A DNA stretch of 64,000 bases from an uncultured Gammaproteobacteria bacterium (GCA_958295835.1 OY282378.1:4551694-4615693), one strand, 5' to 3'. Numbered from the stretch's first letter, positions 25,012 to 34,849 are shown. A program made the numbers and translations. Notes: a model not told the origin generated them from the sequence alone.

Positions 25012-26787
25012 TCATGCACCATTGTCCCTGGTCGCGAACGGAACCTCCCCACCGTCCCGCACGGCCCGCAACTGCGCGCGAAGCTTCGCGGTCGCCGCCT
25101 CGTCCACCGCCCATCGCTCGATGTCGATGACGACACCGTAGTCCCGCTCCGCCGCGGCGGGGCTCACCAATTCGTTGCGCACATCGCGGAGCATGCGCTT
25201 CGGGTCGCGCTCCAGCGGATCGCCCCAGCCCCCGCCGCCGGGCAGCACCCAGCGCACCACGTCGCCGCGGCGGCAGGTCATGGTGACCTTCGACGGCAGG
25301 GTCTTCGCGTCTTCCCCGGGGTTGAGCACCACCGCCCCCGGCGCGCCGGGCTTGCCGCCGTACAGCCCGTAGGGGCGGTGGGTCTGGCGGTCCGATCGGA
25401 CCTGGACGATCGCCTCCGCCTCGCGCATCCGATAGTCGCGAAAGAAGGGAGCCCCGCCCCGGAACCGCCCCGCGCCGCAGGCGTCGGCCACCAGCTCGTT
25501 GGCGAGGATCTCGACCGGATTCTCGATCTCCGAGACCTCCACCGATTGCGCGGCCATATTGGCGAGGAGGTTCGAGTTGCCTTCGAGCCCGTCCGCGAAA
25601 GGCCGCCCGCCCCAGGTGCCGCAGGTGAAGTCCACGTAGATGAAGGGGCTGCGGTCGGCGCGGTAGCCCCCCACCGAAATCCCCACGTTGCCGCCGTCGG
25701 AGGCCGCGCAGACCTTGTCCGGGGCCATCTTCGCGAGCGCCCCGAACGCGCAGTCGAGCATGCGGAATCCGGTGAGCCCGCGCGCCGCGCACGCGCCCGG
25801 CAGCTCCATGTTCGCGATCGACCCGCGCGGTGCGGTCACCTCGACGGCGCGGAAGGTGCCGTCGTTGTTGGGGATGTCGGGGGGGAGGATCGAGCGGATG
25901 GCGGTGAACGAGGTGGCCTGGGTCACGGAGAGGGTCGCGTTGATCGCGCCCTTGACCTGCGGCGCGCTGCCGGCCCAGTCGAAGGCGATGCGATCGCCCG
26001 ACTTGCGCACGGTGACGAAGAGCCGGATGGGCTTGCCGAAATCGACACCGTCGTCGTCGATCCAGTCCTCGAAGTCGTACTCGCCGTCCGGGAGCTTCGA
26101 GAGCGCCGCCTTCGTCATGCGTTCGGTGTAGTCGAGCATCTCCCGCATCATCGCGTGGGCGGGATCGAGGCCGTACCGGGCGACCTGGGCGCGGATTTCG
26201 CGCTCGGCGATCTCGCAGGCCGCGAGCTGGGCGCGCAGATCCCCGAACACCTGGACGGGGATGCGCACGTTGCGCTCGATCAGGCGCCACAGGGTGTCGT
26301 TGCGCGCGCCGCCGTCGAGCAGCTTCATCGGCGGGATCCGCAGCCCCTCCTGGTAGATCTCGGTCGAATCCGCCGCGTTCGAGCCGGGGACCCGGCCGCC
26401 GATGTCCACCTGGTGCGCGGTGCAGCAGGCGAACGCCACGCGCTCGCCGTTCACGAACACCGGCTTGAACATGAAGACGTCGGGCAGGTGCATCCCGCCC
26501 TCGAAGGGGTCGTTCAGGGCGTAGACGTCGCCCTCGCGCATATCGTTGTCGTAGTGCGCGAGCACCGCGGCCAGCGCGGTGCGGACCGAGCCGAGGTGCA
26601 TCGGCAGGGTGAGGCCCTGGGCGACGACGCTGCCTCGGGCGTCGGTGATCGAGGTGGAGAAGTCCATGTTGTCGCGCAGCACCCCGGAGTAGGTGGTGCG
26701 GCACACCGTTACCGCCATCTCGTCCGCGGCCGCGAACAGGGCGTTCTTGAACAGCTCGAAATCGATCGGATCGGCGTGCAGGGACAT
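25012..26787 (-). CDS. Hydantoinase B/oxoprolinase family protein (first copy)
   Basis: 591 residues. Hallmarks of the HyuB family are DFSTSITDARGSVVAQGLTLPMHLGS near residue 55-80, GDVYALNDPFEGGMHLPD, CCTAHQVDIGGRVPGSNAAD, and the C-terminal GGGGWGDPLERDP. HyuB subunits usually act with an ATP-dependent HyuA subunit in opening 5-oxoproline, hydantoin or acetone-type substrates. No hyuA lies next to it; the only one in view is at 44738-46798, beside a second hyuB. It is therefore a solitary paralogue, perhaps pairing with a distant HyuA. It is convergent with the hydrolase and divergent from a GNAT remnant. Confidence 0.9.
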   Translation of the reverse strand: MSLHADPIDFELFKNALFAAADEMAVTVCRTTYSGVLRDNMDFSTSITDARGSVVAQGLTLPMHLGSVRTALAAVLAHYDNDMREGDVYALNDPFEGGMHLPDVFMFKPVFVNGERVAFACCTAHQVDIGGRVPGSNAADSTEIYQEGLRIPPMKLLDGGARNDTLWRLIERNVRIPVQVFGDLRAQLAACEIAEREIRAQVARYGLDPAHAMMREMLDYTERMTKAALSKLPDGEYDFEDWIDDDGVDFGKPIRLFVTVRKSGDRIAFDWAGSAPQVKGAINATLSVTQATSFTAIRSILPPDIPNNDGTFRAVEVTAPRGSIANMELPGACAARGLTGFRMLDCAFGALAKMAPDKVCAASDGGNVGISVGGYRADRSPFIYVDFTCGTWGGRPFADGLEGNSNLLANMAAQSVEVSEIENPVEILANELVADACGAGRFRGGAPFFRDYRMREAEAIVQVRSDRQTHRPYGLYGGKPGAPGAVVLNPGEDAKTLPSKVTMTCRRGDVVRWVLPGGGGWGDPLERDPKRMLRDVRNELVSPAAAERDYGVVIDIERWAVDEAATAKLRAQLRAVRDGGEVPFATRDNGA

Positions 26788-26859
26788 GGGTTACCTCGGA
26801 GGTCGCCGCCCGCCGGCCGGGCGCCCGGATTCGGCTGGGATCATAACGCGCGCCCGGGA

Positions 26860-27110
26860 ATGACGATCCCCGGCAATCGCTACATGCCCGAGCTGTCGCC
26901 CGGTTCGCCCGGCTCCTTCGGCGTGTGGCTGGCCGGCGTCACGGCCTCGCCGGACCCCCTTCTTCGTCGTGGTCGATCGCGCCACCGGGCGGGCGGAAGG
27001 CCGGCAGAGCCTGTTGCGGATCACCCCCGTCCACCAGTACATCGTGATCGGCAACATCTACCGGGGACCCCGGATGGCGGGCACCCGCATCGCTACCGAG
27101 GCGATGTCGA
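26860..27110 (+). pseudogene. GNAT N-acetyltransferase remnant, frameshifted and truncated
   Basis: The 330-base gap 26788-27118 holds this fragment. MTIPGNRYMPELSPG..WLAGVTASPDP is followed, after a run of five C at 26955-26959, by FFVVVDRATGRAEGRQSLLRI..IGNIYRGPRMAGTRIATEA in the next frame. That is the N-terminal half of a RimJ/RimL-like acetyltransferase. The acetyl-CoA-binding half is missing; the sequence ends where tesA begins. A sequencing slip could explain the frameshift but not the truncation. Confidence 0.65.
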
Positions 27111-27118
27111 TTGCGATG

Positions 27119-27970
27119 TCAACGACCGGTGGGGCAGTCCGTCTCCCCGCCCGCCGCCCGCGTGGTCCCGGCCGCCGGATGACCGGTCCGGCGCACGAGG
27201 CACAGCACGCCGGGGAGGATGCGTTCCACGATCACCTCCACCCCCGCCTCGTTCGGATGGAGCCCGTCCGCCTGGTTGAGGGCGGCCACGGTGGCGACGC
27301 CGTCGAGCAGGAACGGGTAGAGGAGCGTCCCGTATCGATCGGCGACCCGGGGGTAGATGACGTCGAATCGCGCACCGTAGTCCGGCCCGAGGTTGCGGGG
27401 GGCCAGCATCCCGGCCAGGAGCACCGGGAGGCGGCGCTCGGCGAGCGCGCCGATCAGCCGGTCCAGGTTCGAGTGGGAGACGGCCGGATCGATCGCGCGC
27501 AAGGCATCGTTCGCCCCCAGTGCCACGATCACCGCGTGGGGGCGGTCGGCCAGCGCCCATTCGAGCCGTGCAAGCCCGCCGGCCGTGGTATCGCCCGAGA
27601 CCCCGGCGTTGATGATCCGTACACTGAGAGCGCGGTCGCGAAGCGCCGCCTCCAGCCGGGCGGGCAACGCGTCGCGGGCAGCGAGCCCGTAACCCGCGGT
27701 GAGGCTGTCGCCGAGCATGAGGATGCGAAGCTCCCCGGCGCCGGTCTCCGCCCGGAGCCCTCCCGCGACCAACACCAGCCAGGCCAGCAGCCAGGCCGCC
27801 GACAGTGCCCGCGTAGCAGCGCTCGCCACTCGGGGTCCTCCCGCGACCGGCGCCAGCCACGCCGGCGGCCGGGCCACCGGCAGCGCCCGCGTAGCAGCGC
27901 TCGCCACTCGGGGTCCTCCCGCGACCGGCGCCAGCCACGCCGGCGGCCGGGCCACCGGCAGCGCCCGCAT
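27119..27970 (-). CDS. tesA: TesA-like SGNH-fold esterase/lysophospholipase
   Basis: 283 residues from ATG 27970; the mature enzyme is about 200. SGNH blocks: I in MLGDSLTAGYGL, III in VALGANDALR and V in DGLHPNEAG, giving the Ser, Asn and Asp-His residues. It cleaves acyl thioesters or lysophospholipids, normally in the periplasm. The N-terminus is odd: a 26-residue segment (RALPVARPPAWLAPVAGG and so on) occurs twice, followed by a third diverged version (RALSAAWLLAWLVLVAGGLRA) that looks like the true signal peptide. The divergent arrangement with ybbA-ybbP matches Escherichia coli, supporting the name. Upstream ATGs at 27991 and 28030 are possible starts. Confidence 0.87.
   Translation of the reverse strand: MRALPVARPPAWLAPVAGGPRVASAATRALPVARPPAWLAPVAGGPRVASAATRALSAAWLLAWLVLVAGGLRAETGAGELRILMLGDSLTAGYGLAARDALPARLEAALRDRALSVRIINAGVSGDTTAGGLARLEWALADRPHAVIVALGANDALRAIDPAVSHSNLDRLIGALAERRLPVLLAGMLAPRNLGPDYGARFDVIYPRVADRYGTLLYPFLLDGVATVAALNQADGLHPNEAGVEVIVERILPGVLCLVRRTGHPAAGTTRAAGGETDCPTGR
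27813..27968. repeat. Perfect 78-bp tandem duplication in the tesA signal region
   Basis: Copies at 27813-27890 and 27891-27968 look identical. A third, diverged unit of the same 26-codon length precedes the mature domain. The period is a multiple of three, so the frame is kept. Confidence 0.85.
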
Positions 27971-28017
27971 ACTTTCGCGTTCGTCATCCATTTCTGACAC
28001 GATGTATTCGTGACATT

Positions 28018-28078
28018 CACGTAAAATCATATAATTATGAGAGTTATTTCATGTGGAAAATGAGAAAATATTCAAAAG
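28018..28078. promoter_or_regulatory. AT-rich divergent promoter region, tesA / ybbA
   Basis: The only clearly AT-rich stretch in the surrounding kilobases. TATAAT lies at 28030-28035 on the plus strand, and TATGAT can be read on the minus strand. No convincing -35 pairs with them, so the promoter call is tentative. Confidence 0.4.
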
Positions 28079-28276
28079 TAACGCCCCCGTAACGTTCTTC
28101 GCCCGGCCGCACGCCCGCGGAGTCGCCGCCGGCTGGTACCCTTGCGCCCGCACGCGCTCGAACGGATCGCGGGACTTTCTCATCTCGGCCATCACCGGAT
28201 CGATTGAATTTCGCCGCCGCGCCCGCGTCGGAAGATTTTTCCGTGCGGCGGCCCGGATACCCAGGACACGTTCGCC

Positions 28277-29023
<747 letters not shown>

Positions 29024-29031
29024 CCGTCGCC

Positions 29032-31674
29032 ATGCGCTCCGTAGCGTTCCGCTTCGCGGCCCGCGAGCTGCGTCACGGCGTCCGGGGCCTGCGCGGGTTC
29101 GGGGTCTTTCTCGGCTGCCTCGCGCTCGGGGTCGCGGCCATCGCCGGGGTGCAGTCCACGGCAAGCTCGATCGTGACGGGGCTGCGCGCGGACGGGCGGG
29201 AGATCCTCGGGGGCGACCTCGCCCTGCGCGCCGTCTACCGGGACCTCGCCCCGGACCACCGGGCGCTGATCGAGCACACGGCGGCGGCGACCACCCATTT
29301 CGCGGAGATGCGCACCATGGCGCGTCTTCCGGACGACGCCGAGACGGGCGTGCTCGTCGAGCTCAAGGCGGTGGACGGCCACTATCCCCTGTTCGGCCGC
29401 GTCGAGGCGCGGCAGGACGACGGCACGCCCGTTCCTCTTGAGGCGGCGCTGGCGCGGATCGGCGGGACGTGGGGCGCGCTCGTCGATCCCGCGCTCGTCG
29501 ATCGCCTCGATCTCAAGGAAGGGGATCCGCTCGCCATCGGCGGCATCGCGCTCGAAGTGCGGGGGACGATCGAGCGCGAGCCCGACCGCGCGGGCTCCGG
29601 CGGACCCTTCGGGTTCTGGCCCCGGGTCCTGGTGGGCTTCGACGCGCTCGCCGCCTCGGAGCTCCTGCGCGAAGGCAGCCTCGTCTACCACCAGTACGCG
29701 CTGCGCCTGGAGGAAGGCGTCCGCGCGGACGCGGTGCAGGCGGAGATCGGCGAGACGCTGCGGGACGCGGGATGGCAGGTGCGCACCTTCGAGGACGCCG
29801 CGCCCCAGGTCCGGCGCATGGTGGAACGGCTCGGCTCCTTCCTGAGCCTGGTCGGCCTGACCGCGCTGCTGGTCGGGGGCGTGGGGGTCGGCAACGCGGT
29901 GCGGGCCTGGCTCGATACGAGGCTCGGGGCCATCGCCACCCTGAAGTGCATCGGCGCCTCCCGCCGGGTCGTGTTCTCGACCTACCTCTCCCAGTTGACG
30001 GTGATCGCGGTCCTCGGCGTTCTCGCCGGGCTGGCGGTCGGGGCCCTCGCGCCGCTGGCGGCAGGCCGGCTGCTGGAGACGCTGCTGCCCACGCCGGTGG
30101 CGATCGGCGTCTATCCGGGGGTGCTCGGTCTCGCCGCCCTGTTCGGCCTCCTCACGGCCGTCACGTTCACGATATGGCCGCTCTCCCGGGCGCACGAGAC
30201 CCCCGCCGTCGCACTGTTCCGCGGCGCCGGCCTCGGCACCCGTCCCGGGCGTCCGGGACACCTCGCCGCCGCCCTCGCGGGCGGGGCGGCGCTGGCCGCT
30301 CTCGCCGTGGTGAGCGCGCCCGACCGGTGGTTCGCGACGTGGTTCATCGGCGGAGCGGCGCTCATCCTCCTCGCCTTCCGCGCCGCCGGATGGGCGGTGG
30401 TGCGGGCGGCCCGCGCCGTGCATCGGCCCGGACGTGGGGCGGACGACGACGAGGTTCGTTCATTCGGGACCACCCGGCCCGGTGGCAGGCCGGAGAGCGA
30501 CGAGACTCGTTCATCCCGCCGCCCGTGGCTCGGGCCGCGTCTGCGGATGGCGGTCTCGAACCTCTGCCGCCCCGGCAACGCGACGGCCGACATCGTGCTG
30601 TCGCTGGGCCTCGGACTCACCGTGCTCGTCGCGGTCGCGCTGGTCGAGGGAAACCTGCGGCGCAGCATCGCCGCCTCCCTCCCCGAGGACGCGCCCGCCT
30701 TCTTCTTCGTGGGCGTCGAGGCGGATCGGGTCGAGCGCTTTACCGGGGCGGTGACCGGAATCGGCGGCGCCGGCCGCTTCCGCTCGGTGCCCTTCCTGCG
30801 GGGGCGCATCGTCCGTGTGAAGGGCCTCGACCCGGAGCAGGCGCTGGTGCAGGACGAGCACGCCTGGCTCATCCAGGGCGACCGCGGGCTCAGCTACGCC
30901 GCCGCCCCGCCCGACAACCCCACCATCGCCGGGAGCTGGTGGCCGGAGGACTACGCGGGGCCGCCTCTCCTCTCGGTCGAAGCCGACGTCATGGAGGCGT
31001 TCGATCTCGCGCTCGGGGACACCATCACCGTCAACGTCCTCGGCCGGGAGCTGACCGCCGAGGTGCGGCATGTGCGCGCGGTCGAGTGGCAGGGCATGCA
31101 GCTCAACTTCGCCCTGCTGCTTTCGCCGGAGCCGTTGCGCCACGCACCCCACGGCTACATCGCCACGGTGAGCGCCACCCCGGGGGCGGAGGCCCGCATC
31201 GAGCGCACCCTGGCGCGCGAGTTCCCGCAGATCACGGTGGTGCGGGTGCGCGAAGCCCTCGGGCGCGTCGCCGAGCTCATGGGCAGCATCGCCGCCGCGG
31301 CGCGCACGGTCGGCGCCGTCACCCTGCTCGCGGGCGCCCTGGTGCTGGCCGGCGCGGTGGCCGCGGGCCACCGGCGGCGCACCTACGAAAGCGTCGTGCT
31401 CAAGGTCCTGGGGGTGCGGCGGCGCGACGTGGTGTTCATCCACGCGGCGGAGTTCGCGTTGCTGGGCATCGTCACCGGCGTCATCGCGGCCGGCGCCGGC
31501 ACGGTGACGGCATGGGCAGTGACCACCCAGGTGCTGGACCAGGACTGGGTGTTCCTTCCGGGCGCTGCCGCGGGCGCCGCCGGGTTCTGCGTGCTGCTGA
31601 CCCTGGGCCTCGGGCTCCTCGGGACCTGGCGCGCGCTGGGGGAGTCCGCATCGCCCTTCCTGAGGAACGAATAG
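29032..31674 (+). CDS. ybbP: FtsX-family ABC transporter permease, YbbP-like
   Basis: 880 residues, typical of the long YbbP type (about 800-850). It begins with a membrane helix (residues about 20-40, FLGCLALGVAAIAGVQSTAS), then a large periplasmic domain (about 45-260) and a core of three helices (about 265-390). A fourth central pair, a second periplasmic domain (about 540-740) and a final three-helix FtsX domain (about 755-875) complete it. A hydrophilic low-complexity linker (around residues 465-500) separates the halves. It is the membrane partner of YbbA upstream. Substrates are not established from sequence. Confidence 0.9.
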   Translation: MRSVAFRFAARELRHGVRGLRGFGVFLGCLALGVAAIAGVQSTASSIVTGLRADGREILGGDLALRAVYRDLAPDHRALIEHTAAATTHFAEMRTMARLPDDAETGVLVELKAVDGHYPLFGRVEARQDDGTPVPLEAALARIGGTWGALVDPALVDRLDLKEGDPLAIGGIALEVRGTIEREPDRAGSGGPFGFWPRVLVGFDALAASELLREGSLVYHQYALRLEEGVRADAVQAEIGETLRDAGWQVRTFEDAAPQVRRMVERLGSFLSLVGLTALLVGGVGVGNAVRAWLDTRLGAIATLKCIGASRRVVFSTYLSQLTVIAVLGVLAGLAVGALAPLAAGRLLETLLPTPVAIGVYPGVLGLAALFGLLTAVTFTIWPLSRAHETPAVALFRGAGLGTRPGRPGHLAAALAGGAALAALAVVSAPDRWFATWFIGGAALILLAFRAAGWAVVRAARAVHRPGRGADDDEVRSFGTTRPGGRPESDETRSSRRPWLGPRLRMAVSNLCRPGNATADIVLSLGLGLTVLVAVALVEGNLRRSIAASLPEDAPAFFFVGVEADRVERFTGAVTGIGGAGRFRSVPFLRGRIVRVKGLDPEQALVQDEHAWLIQGDRGLSYAAAPPDNPTIAGSWWPEDYAGPPLLSVEADVMEAFDLALGDTITVNVLGRELTAEVRHVRAVEWQGMQLNFALLLSPEPLRHAPHGYIATVSATPGAEARIERTLAREFPQITVVRVREALGRVAELMGSIAAAARTVGAVTLLAGALVLAGAVAAGHRRRTYESVVLKVLGVRRRDVVFIHAAEFALLGIVTGVIAAGAGTVTAWAVTTQVLDQDWVFLPGAAAGAAGFCVLLTLGLGLLGTWRALGESASPFLRNE

Positions 31675-31719
31675 TGCCTGCCGTGGCCGTCGTTCCCGTG
31701 GAGGCGGGGATCCGGAAGT

Positions 31720-31743
31720 CCGGTCCCGGCGATGCCGGGCCGG
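31720..31743. terminator. Strong GC hairpin between convergent genes
   Basis: CCGGTCCCGGC (31720-31730) pairs with GCCGGGCCGG (31734-31743) across a 3-base loop with one bulged T. It lies between the ybbP and dehydrogenase stops. No T-tract follows. Confidence 0.5.
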
Positions 31744-31803
31744 TGATCGGGAACGGAGTGGCGTGCGCCCGGGAAGAGGAAGGGCAGAGGGGCTCATCCC
31801 GGC

Positions 31804-32685
31804 TCAGGCGTCGATGATCGTGTAGAGCCCGCTGTGGTCGAGGTCGCCGCCGCCGGCGGCGATCAACCGATCGTAGAGATCTCGCGAGAGCGCGGTGGCC
31901 GGCAGCTCCAGGCCCGCGGAGGCCGCGAGGTCGAGCGCCTGCTGCATGTCCTTGCGCTGCGTCGTCGCCTTCCCGCCCGGGGTGAACGCGCCGTCGATCA
32001 TGCGCTGGCCGTGCACGTCGAGGATGCGCGACGCGGCGAACCCGCCCTGCAACGCCTCGCGCACCTTCGCCGGGTCCGCGCCGGCGCGCCTCGCCAGCGC
32101 GAGGGCCTCCGCCACCGCGCCGATGGTGAGTCCGACGATGATCTGGTTCGCGGCCTTGGCGATCTGGCCCGCCCCGGCGCCGCCGACGTGGGTCACGCTC
32201 TGACCCATCACCTCGAAGCAGGGCATCGCCCGGGAGATCGATTCCGGCGAGCCGCCCGCCATGATCGTCAGCGTGCCGGCCTTCGCTCCGATCTCCCCAC
32301 CCGACACCGGAGCATCGACGTAGTGCGCGCCGAGGCCCTCGATCGTCTTCGCGAGGGCGCGGGTCGCCTCCACCGCAGTGGTCCCCATGTCGATTACCAG
32401 CCCGTCCGGCGCGATGCCGCTCGCGATGCCGTCGTTCCCGTTGACGATCCGCTCCACCGCCGGGGTGTCCGTCGCCATCATGACGACCACCGGGGCGCGC
32501 TGCGCCACCTCGCGCGGCGAGCCCGCGGGCGAGAGCCCTTCGGCCGCGAGCGCATCGACCACCGCGCGGCTCCGGTTGTGGATGACCACCTCGGCCCCGG
32601 CCGCGTGGAGGTTCCTGCTCATCGGCCGGCCCATCAGCCCGAGGCCGATGAAGCCGACGACGTGACCTGACAACGTGTTGGCCAT
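31804..32685 (-). CDS. 3-hydroxyisobutyrate dehydrogenase family oxidoreductase
   Basis: 293 residues from the ATG at 32685. The Rossmann motif GFIGLGLMGRPMSRNL is at residues about 11-26, the substrate-binding DAPVSGGEIGAKAGTL at about 121-136, and the catalytic Lys lies in GQIAKAANQI. The C-terminal helical domain is complete. Family members reduce or oxidise beta-hydroxy acids (3-hydroxyisobutyrate, tartronate semialdehyde, glyoxylate/succinic semialdehyde). The absence of glycerate or valine-degradation neighbours leaves the substrate open. Convergent with ybbP. Confidence 0.9.
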   Translation of the reverse strand: MANTLSGHVVGFIGLGLMGRPMSRNLHAAGAEVVIHNRSRAVVDALAAEGLSPAGSPREVAQRAPVVVMMATDTPAVERIVNGNDGIASGIAPDGLVIDMGTTAVEATRALAKTIEGLGAHYVDAPVSGGEIGAKAGTLTIMAGGSPESISRAMPCFEVMGQSVTHVGGAGAGQIAKAANQIIVGLTIGAVAEALALARRAGADPAKVREALQGGFAASRILDVHGQRMIDGAFTPGGKATTQRKDMQQALDLAASAGLELPATALSRDLYDRLIAAGGGDLDHSGLYTIIDA

Positions 32686-32726
32686 GGTGTGCGCCTCATG
32701 CCGGAAGGGGTGAAGGAACGGGTGGT

Positions 32727-33396
32727 GGCCTAGTTTGAAATGTTCCACTCACGCGGGGGTTTCTGGCGGACAGTCCGCGGCCGCTAGGGCTTCCTTCAGC
32801 CCCTTGAGCTCAAAGCGGAACGTTGCGTCGCCTTGATGCCACTTCACGCGTACTACCCATACCTTTCCTCGGGGCAAGTGCCATAGCTGGCCCCTTGGCA
32901 GGCTCCCGAACAGCCCGCCCAGCGGGCGGTCCGTCATGATGAGTTTCCTTGCGCCAGCCAGCCAGCTACCGTGGAAGATCAACACCTTCCCGTCGTCCAG
33001 CCTGCCCCATGCGGCTTCCGTCCTCAGGTTGGCAGCGTCTGAGAACAGTATGAACGGGTGGACAGGAGAAGATGGCTCGATGATCCGCAATGGCCTGGAG
33101 CTTCCGCAGACGAACCCGAAGCGGGCGCGCAGGTCTTCATAGGGAAAACCCAAGGGTGTGATGTTTGGTTTCCATTCGCTCTCGACACCCACCGTTGTGT
33201 GTCCGGTCATCGGATCGTTGTACGTCCAGACCTTCCAACCGTCGGCGCTGTGCGCCTTCACCAAGCTTGTGTCCGCCTGCTCGTACGCACCGCCGCAGCC
33301 GCTCGTGACCAGTGCTGCCGCGAGGACTCCCATGAACGACTTCTGGATCCTTCCCATCCTTTCATCCTCCTTGCGTGGAACAATTCAACTTGAGCC
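32727..33396. repeat. Inverted-repeat pair enclosing the lipoprotein gene
   Basis: The 24 bases at 32727-32750 (core TTGAAATGTTCCAC) match the reverse complement of 33373-33396 (core GTGGAACAATTCAA) at 18 of 24 positions. Together they exactly enclose one lower-GC gene, as in a small non-autonomous cassette. No transposase and no clear target duplication are visible. Confidence 0.45.
32749..33357 (-). CDS. Predicted lipoprotein of unknown function
   Basis: 202 residues. A short signal peptide ends in a lipobox (LVTSG before Cys21), so the protein is probably lipid-anchored. An AGGAGG ribosome site lies just before the ATG. No domain recognised; the mature part is mixed beta with several aromatic residues (YNDPMTGHTTVG, HGSWLAGARKLIM, VWVVRVKWHQGDATFRF) and two further Cys. 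The pattern MTDRPLGGLFG with KLIMTDR hints at a stress- or invasion-associated-locus-type beta fold, but I would not assign it. Its codons are less GC-rich than those of the neighbours and it is framed by inverted repeats, both suggesting horizontal arrival. Confidence 0.7.
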   Translation of the reverse strand: MGRIQKSFMGVLAAALVTSGCGGAYEQADTSLVKAHSADGWKVWTYNDPMTGHTTVGVESEWKPNITPLGFPYEDLRARFGFVCGSSRPLRIIEPSSPVHPFILFSDAANLRTEAAWGRLDDGKVLIFHGSWLAGARKLIMTDRPLGGLFGSLPRGQLWHLPRGKVWVVRVKWHQGDATFRFELKGLKEALAAADCPPETPA

Positions 33397-33513
33397 ATTA
33401 CCAAGGAACGTGAGTATACGAAGGTGAGGACGGGCGGTGATATTCTGCGGAATGTCTCGCGCCGCCCGCCGGTCCACGCCTCGCGCCCGGCGATCACGGG
33501 GGTTGGAGCCCGG

Positions 33514-34092
33514 ATGCCCCGCAAGGTCTCGAAGAAGTTCGCCGCCGCGTTCCGCGCCCGTCCCGCCGCCGGCGCAGCGTCGGCCTCCGCCCCGGAACGC
33601 GTCCGCGCGCCCCGTACCCTCGTTCGCATCGATCTCGACCGCCAGCGCCTGGAGCTGCGCGTGGGCGGGGAGCTGCGCGGATCCTGGCCCGTGTCCACCG
33701 CCGCCAACGGCCCCGGCGAGCAGGAAGGCAGCGAATGCACCCCGCGGGGGAGCCACGTGATTCGCGCCAGGATTGGCGCCGACGCCGCCCCCGGCACCGT
33801 CTTCGTCGCCCGCCGACCGACCGGCGAACGCTATACCCCGGCGTTGGGAGCCGCACATCCCGAACGCGACTGGATCCTCACCCGGATCCTCTGGCTCTCC
33901 GGCACCGAGCCGGGGAGAAACCGCCTGGGCGACGTCGACACCATGCGCCGCTACATCTACATCCACGGCTGTCCCGACGACACCGACATCACGACCCCCG
34001 GCTCCCACGGCTGCATCCGCATGAAGAATGATGATGTCATCGACCTCTTCGACCGGGTGGAAACGGGAACGAAAGTGGTGATCGAGGCGTAG
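33514..34092 (+). CDS. L,D-transpeptidase (YkuD) domain protein
   Basis: 192 residues from the ATG at 33514, chosen for a GGAG site 6 bases upstream; a GTG at 33424 would add 30 unconvincing residues. The active-site signature is IHG..(17 residues)..SHGCIRM, with the catalytic Cys in SHGCIR. These enzymes form 3-3 peptidoglycan cross-links or attach lipoproteins to peptidoglycan. No signal peptide is evident with this start, although the N-terminal 40 residues are basic and Ala-rich, so export is uncertain. Downstream lies a GST gene, 38 bases away, in the same direction. Confidence 0.87.
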   Translation: MPRKVSKKFAAAFRARPAAGAASASAPERVRAPRTLVRIDLDRQRLELRVGGELRGSWPVSTAANGPGEQEGSECTPRGSHVIRARIGADAAPGTVFVARRPTGERYTPALGAAHPERDWILTRILWLSGTEPGRNRLGDVDTMRRYIYIHGCPDDTDITTPGSHGCIRMKNDDVIDLFDRVETGTKVVIEA

Positions 34093-34130
34093 CCGCCGGC
34101 CCTTCGTCCGTACACCGGGAGCGCCCGCCC

Positions 34131-34763
34131 ATGATGCGCCTCTACGACAACCACCTTTCGGGCAACGGCTACAAGCCGCGCCTCCTGCTCGCGCACCTTG
34201 TGCGGTCTTACGAGCGGGTCGAGATCGACATCCTGCAGGGCGAGAGCCGCACGCCGGAGTTCCTCGCCATGAACCCCAACGGCCGCATTCCCGTGCTTCG
34301 GCTCGACGACGGCACGTGCCTCGCCGAATCCAACGCGATCCTGTGGTATCTCGCCGAGGGGTCGCGCTTCTTGCCGGCCGATCCGCTGGCCCGCGCGCTG
34401 ACCCTGCAATGGATGTTCTTCGAGCAGTACAGCCACGAGCCGAACGTCGCGGTCGCCCGCCACTGGCTCCGGCACGTCGAGATGAGCGAGGCCCGGCGTG
34501 CGCAGCTTCCCGCGAAGCAGGAAGGCGGCCGGGCCGCGCTCGCAGTCATGGAGCGCCACCTCGGGCGTCGGCCCTGGTTCGGCGCGGCGGCGATGACCGT
34601 CGCGGACATCGCCCTCTACGCCTACACCCACGTGGCCGGGGAGGGTGGCTTCGATCTTTCGGACTACCCGAACGTCACCGTCTGGCTCGCGCGGGTGGCG
34701 GCGCAGCCGGGACACGTCCCGATGCACCCGGCGCCTGAAGGGGTGGTCTCCCCGAGCGTGTAG
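34131..34763 (+). CDS. Glutathione S-transferase family protein
   Basis: 210 residues. An N-terminal thioredoxin-fold domain (residues 1-78) includes the cis-Pro and binding motif NPNGRIPVL and LAESNAI; a helical C-terminal domain (about 88-205) includes the N-capping box MTVADIALYAYTH. Candidate activating residue is a Ser/Tyr near SGNGYKPR. GSTs conjugate or reduce with glutathione in the cytoplasm. Substrate unknown. The upstream L,D-transpeptidase gene may be co-transcribed. Confidence 0.9.
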   Translation: MMRLYDNHLSGNGYKPRLLLAHLVRSYERVEIDILQGESRTPEFLAMNPNGRIPVLRLDDGTCLAESNAILWYLAEGSRFLPADPLARALTLQWMFFEQYSHEPNVAVARHWLRHVEMSEARRAQLPAKQEGGRAALAVMERHLGRRPWFGAAAMTVADIALYAYTHVAGEGGFDLSDYPNVTVWLARVAAQPGHVPMHPAPEGVVSPSV

Positions 34764-34849
34764 CGCGGGCCGCGCACCGGATGGCCGGGACCCCACGTTC
34801 GCCGTCGCCCCGAGTGCCGGGCGTGGGCCGGTCCTGCCGGGGCCGGAAG

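Noticed and set aside
27813..27968. CRISPR array
   Set aside because: Only two direct copies with no spacers, inside a coding frame; no cas genes and no other regularly spaced repeats in the window.
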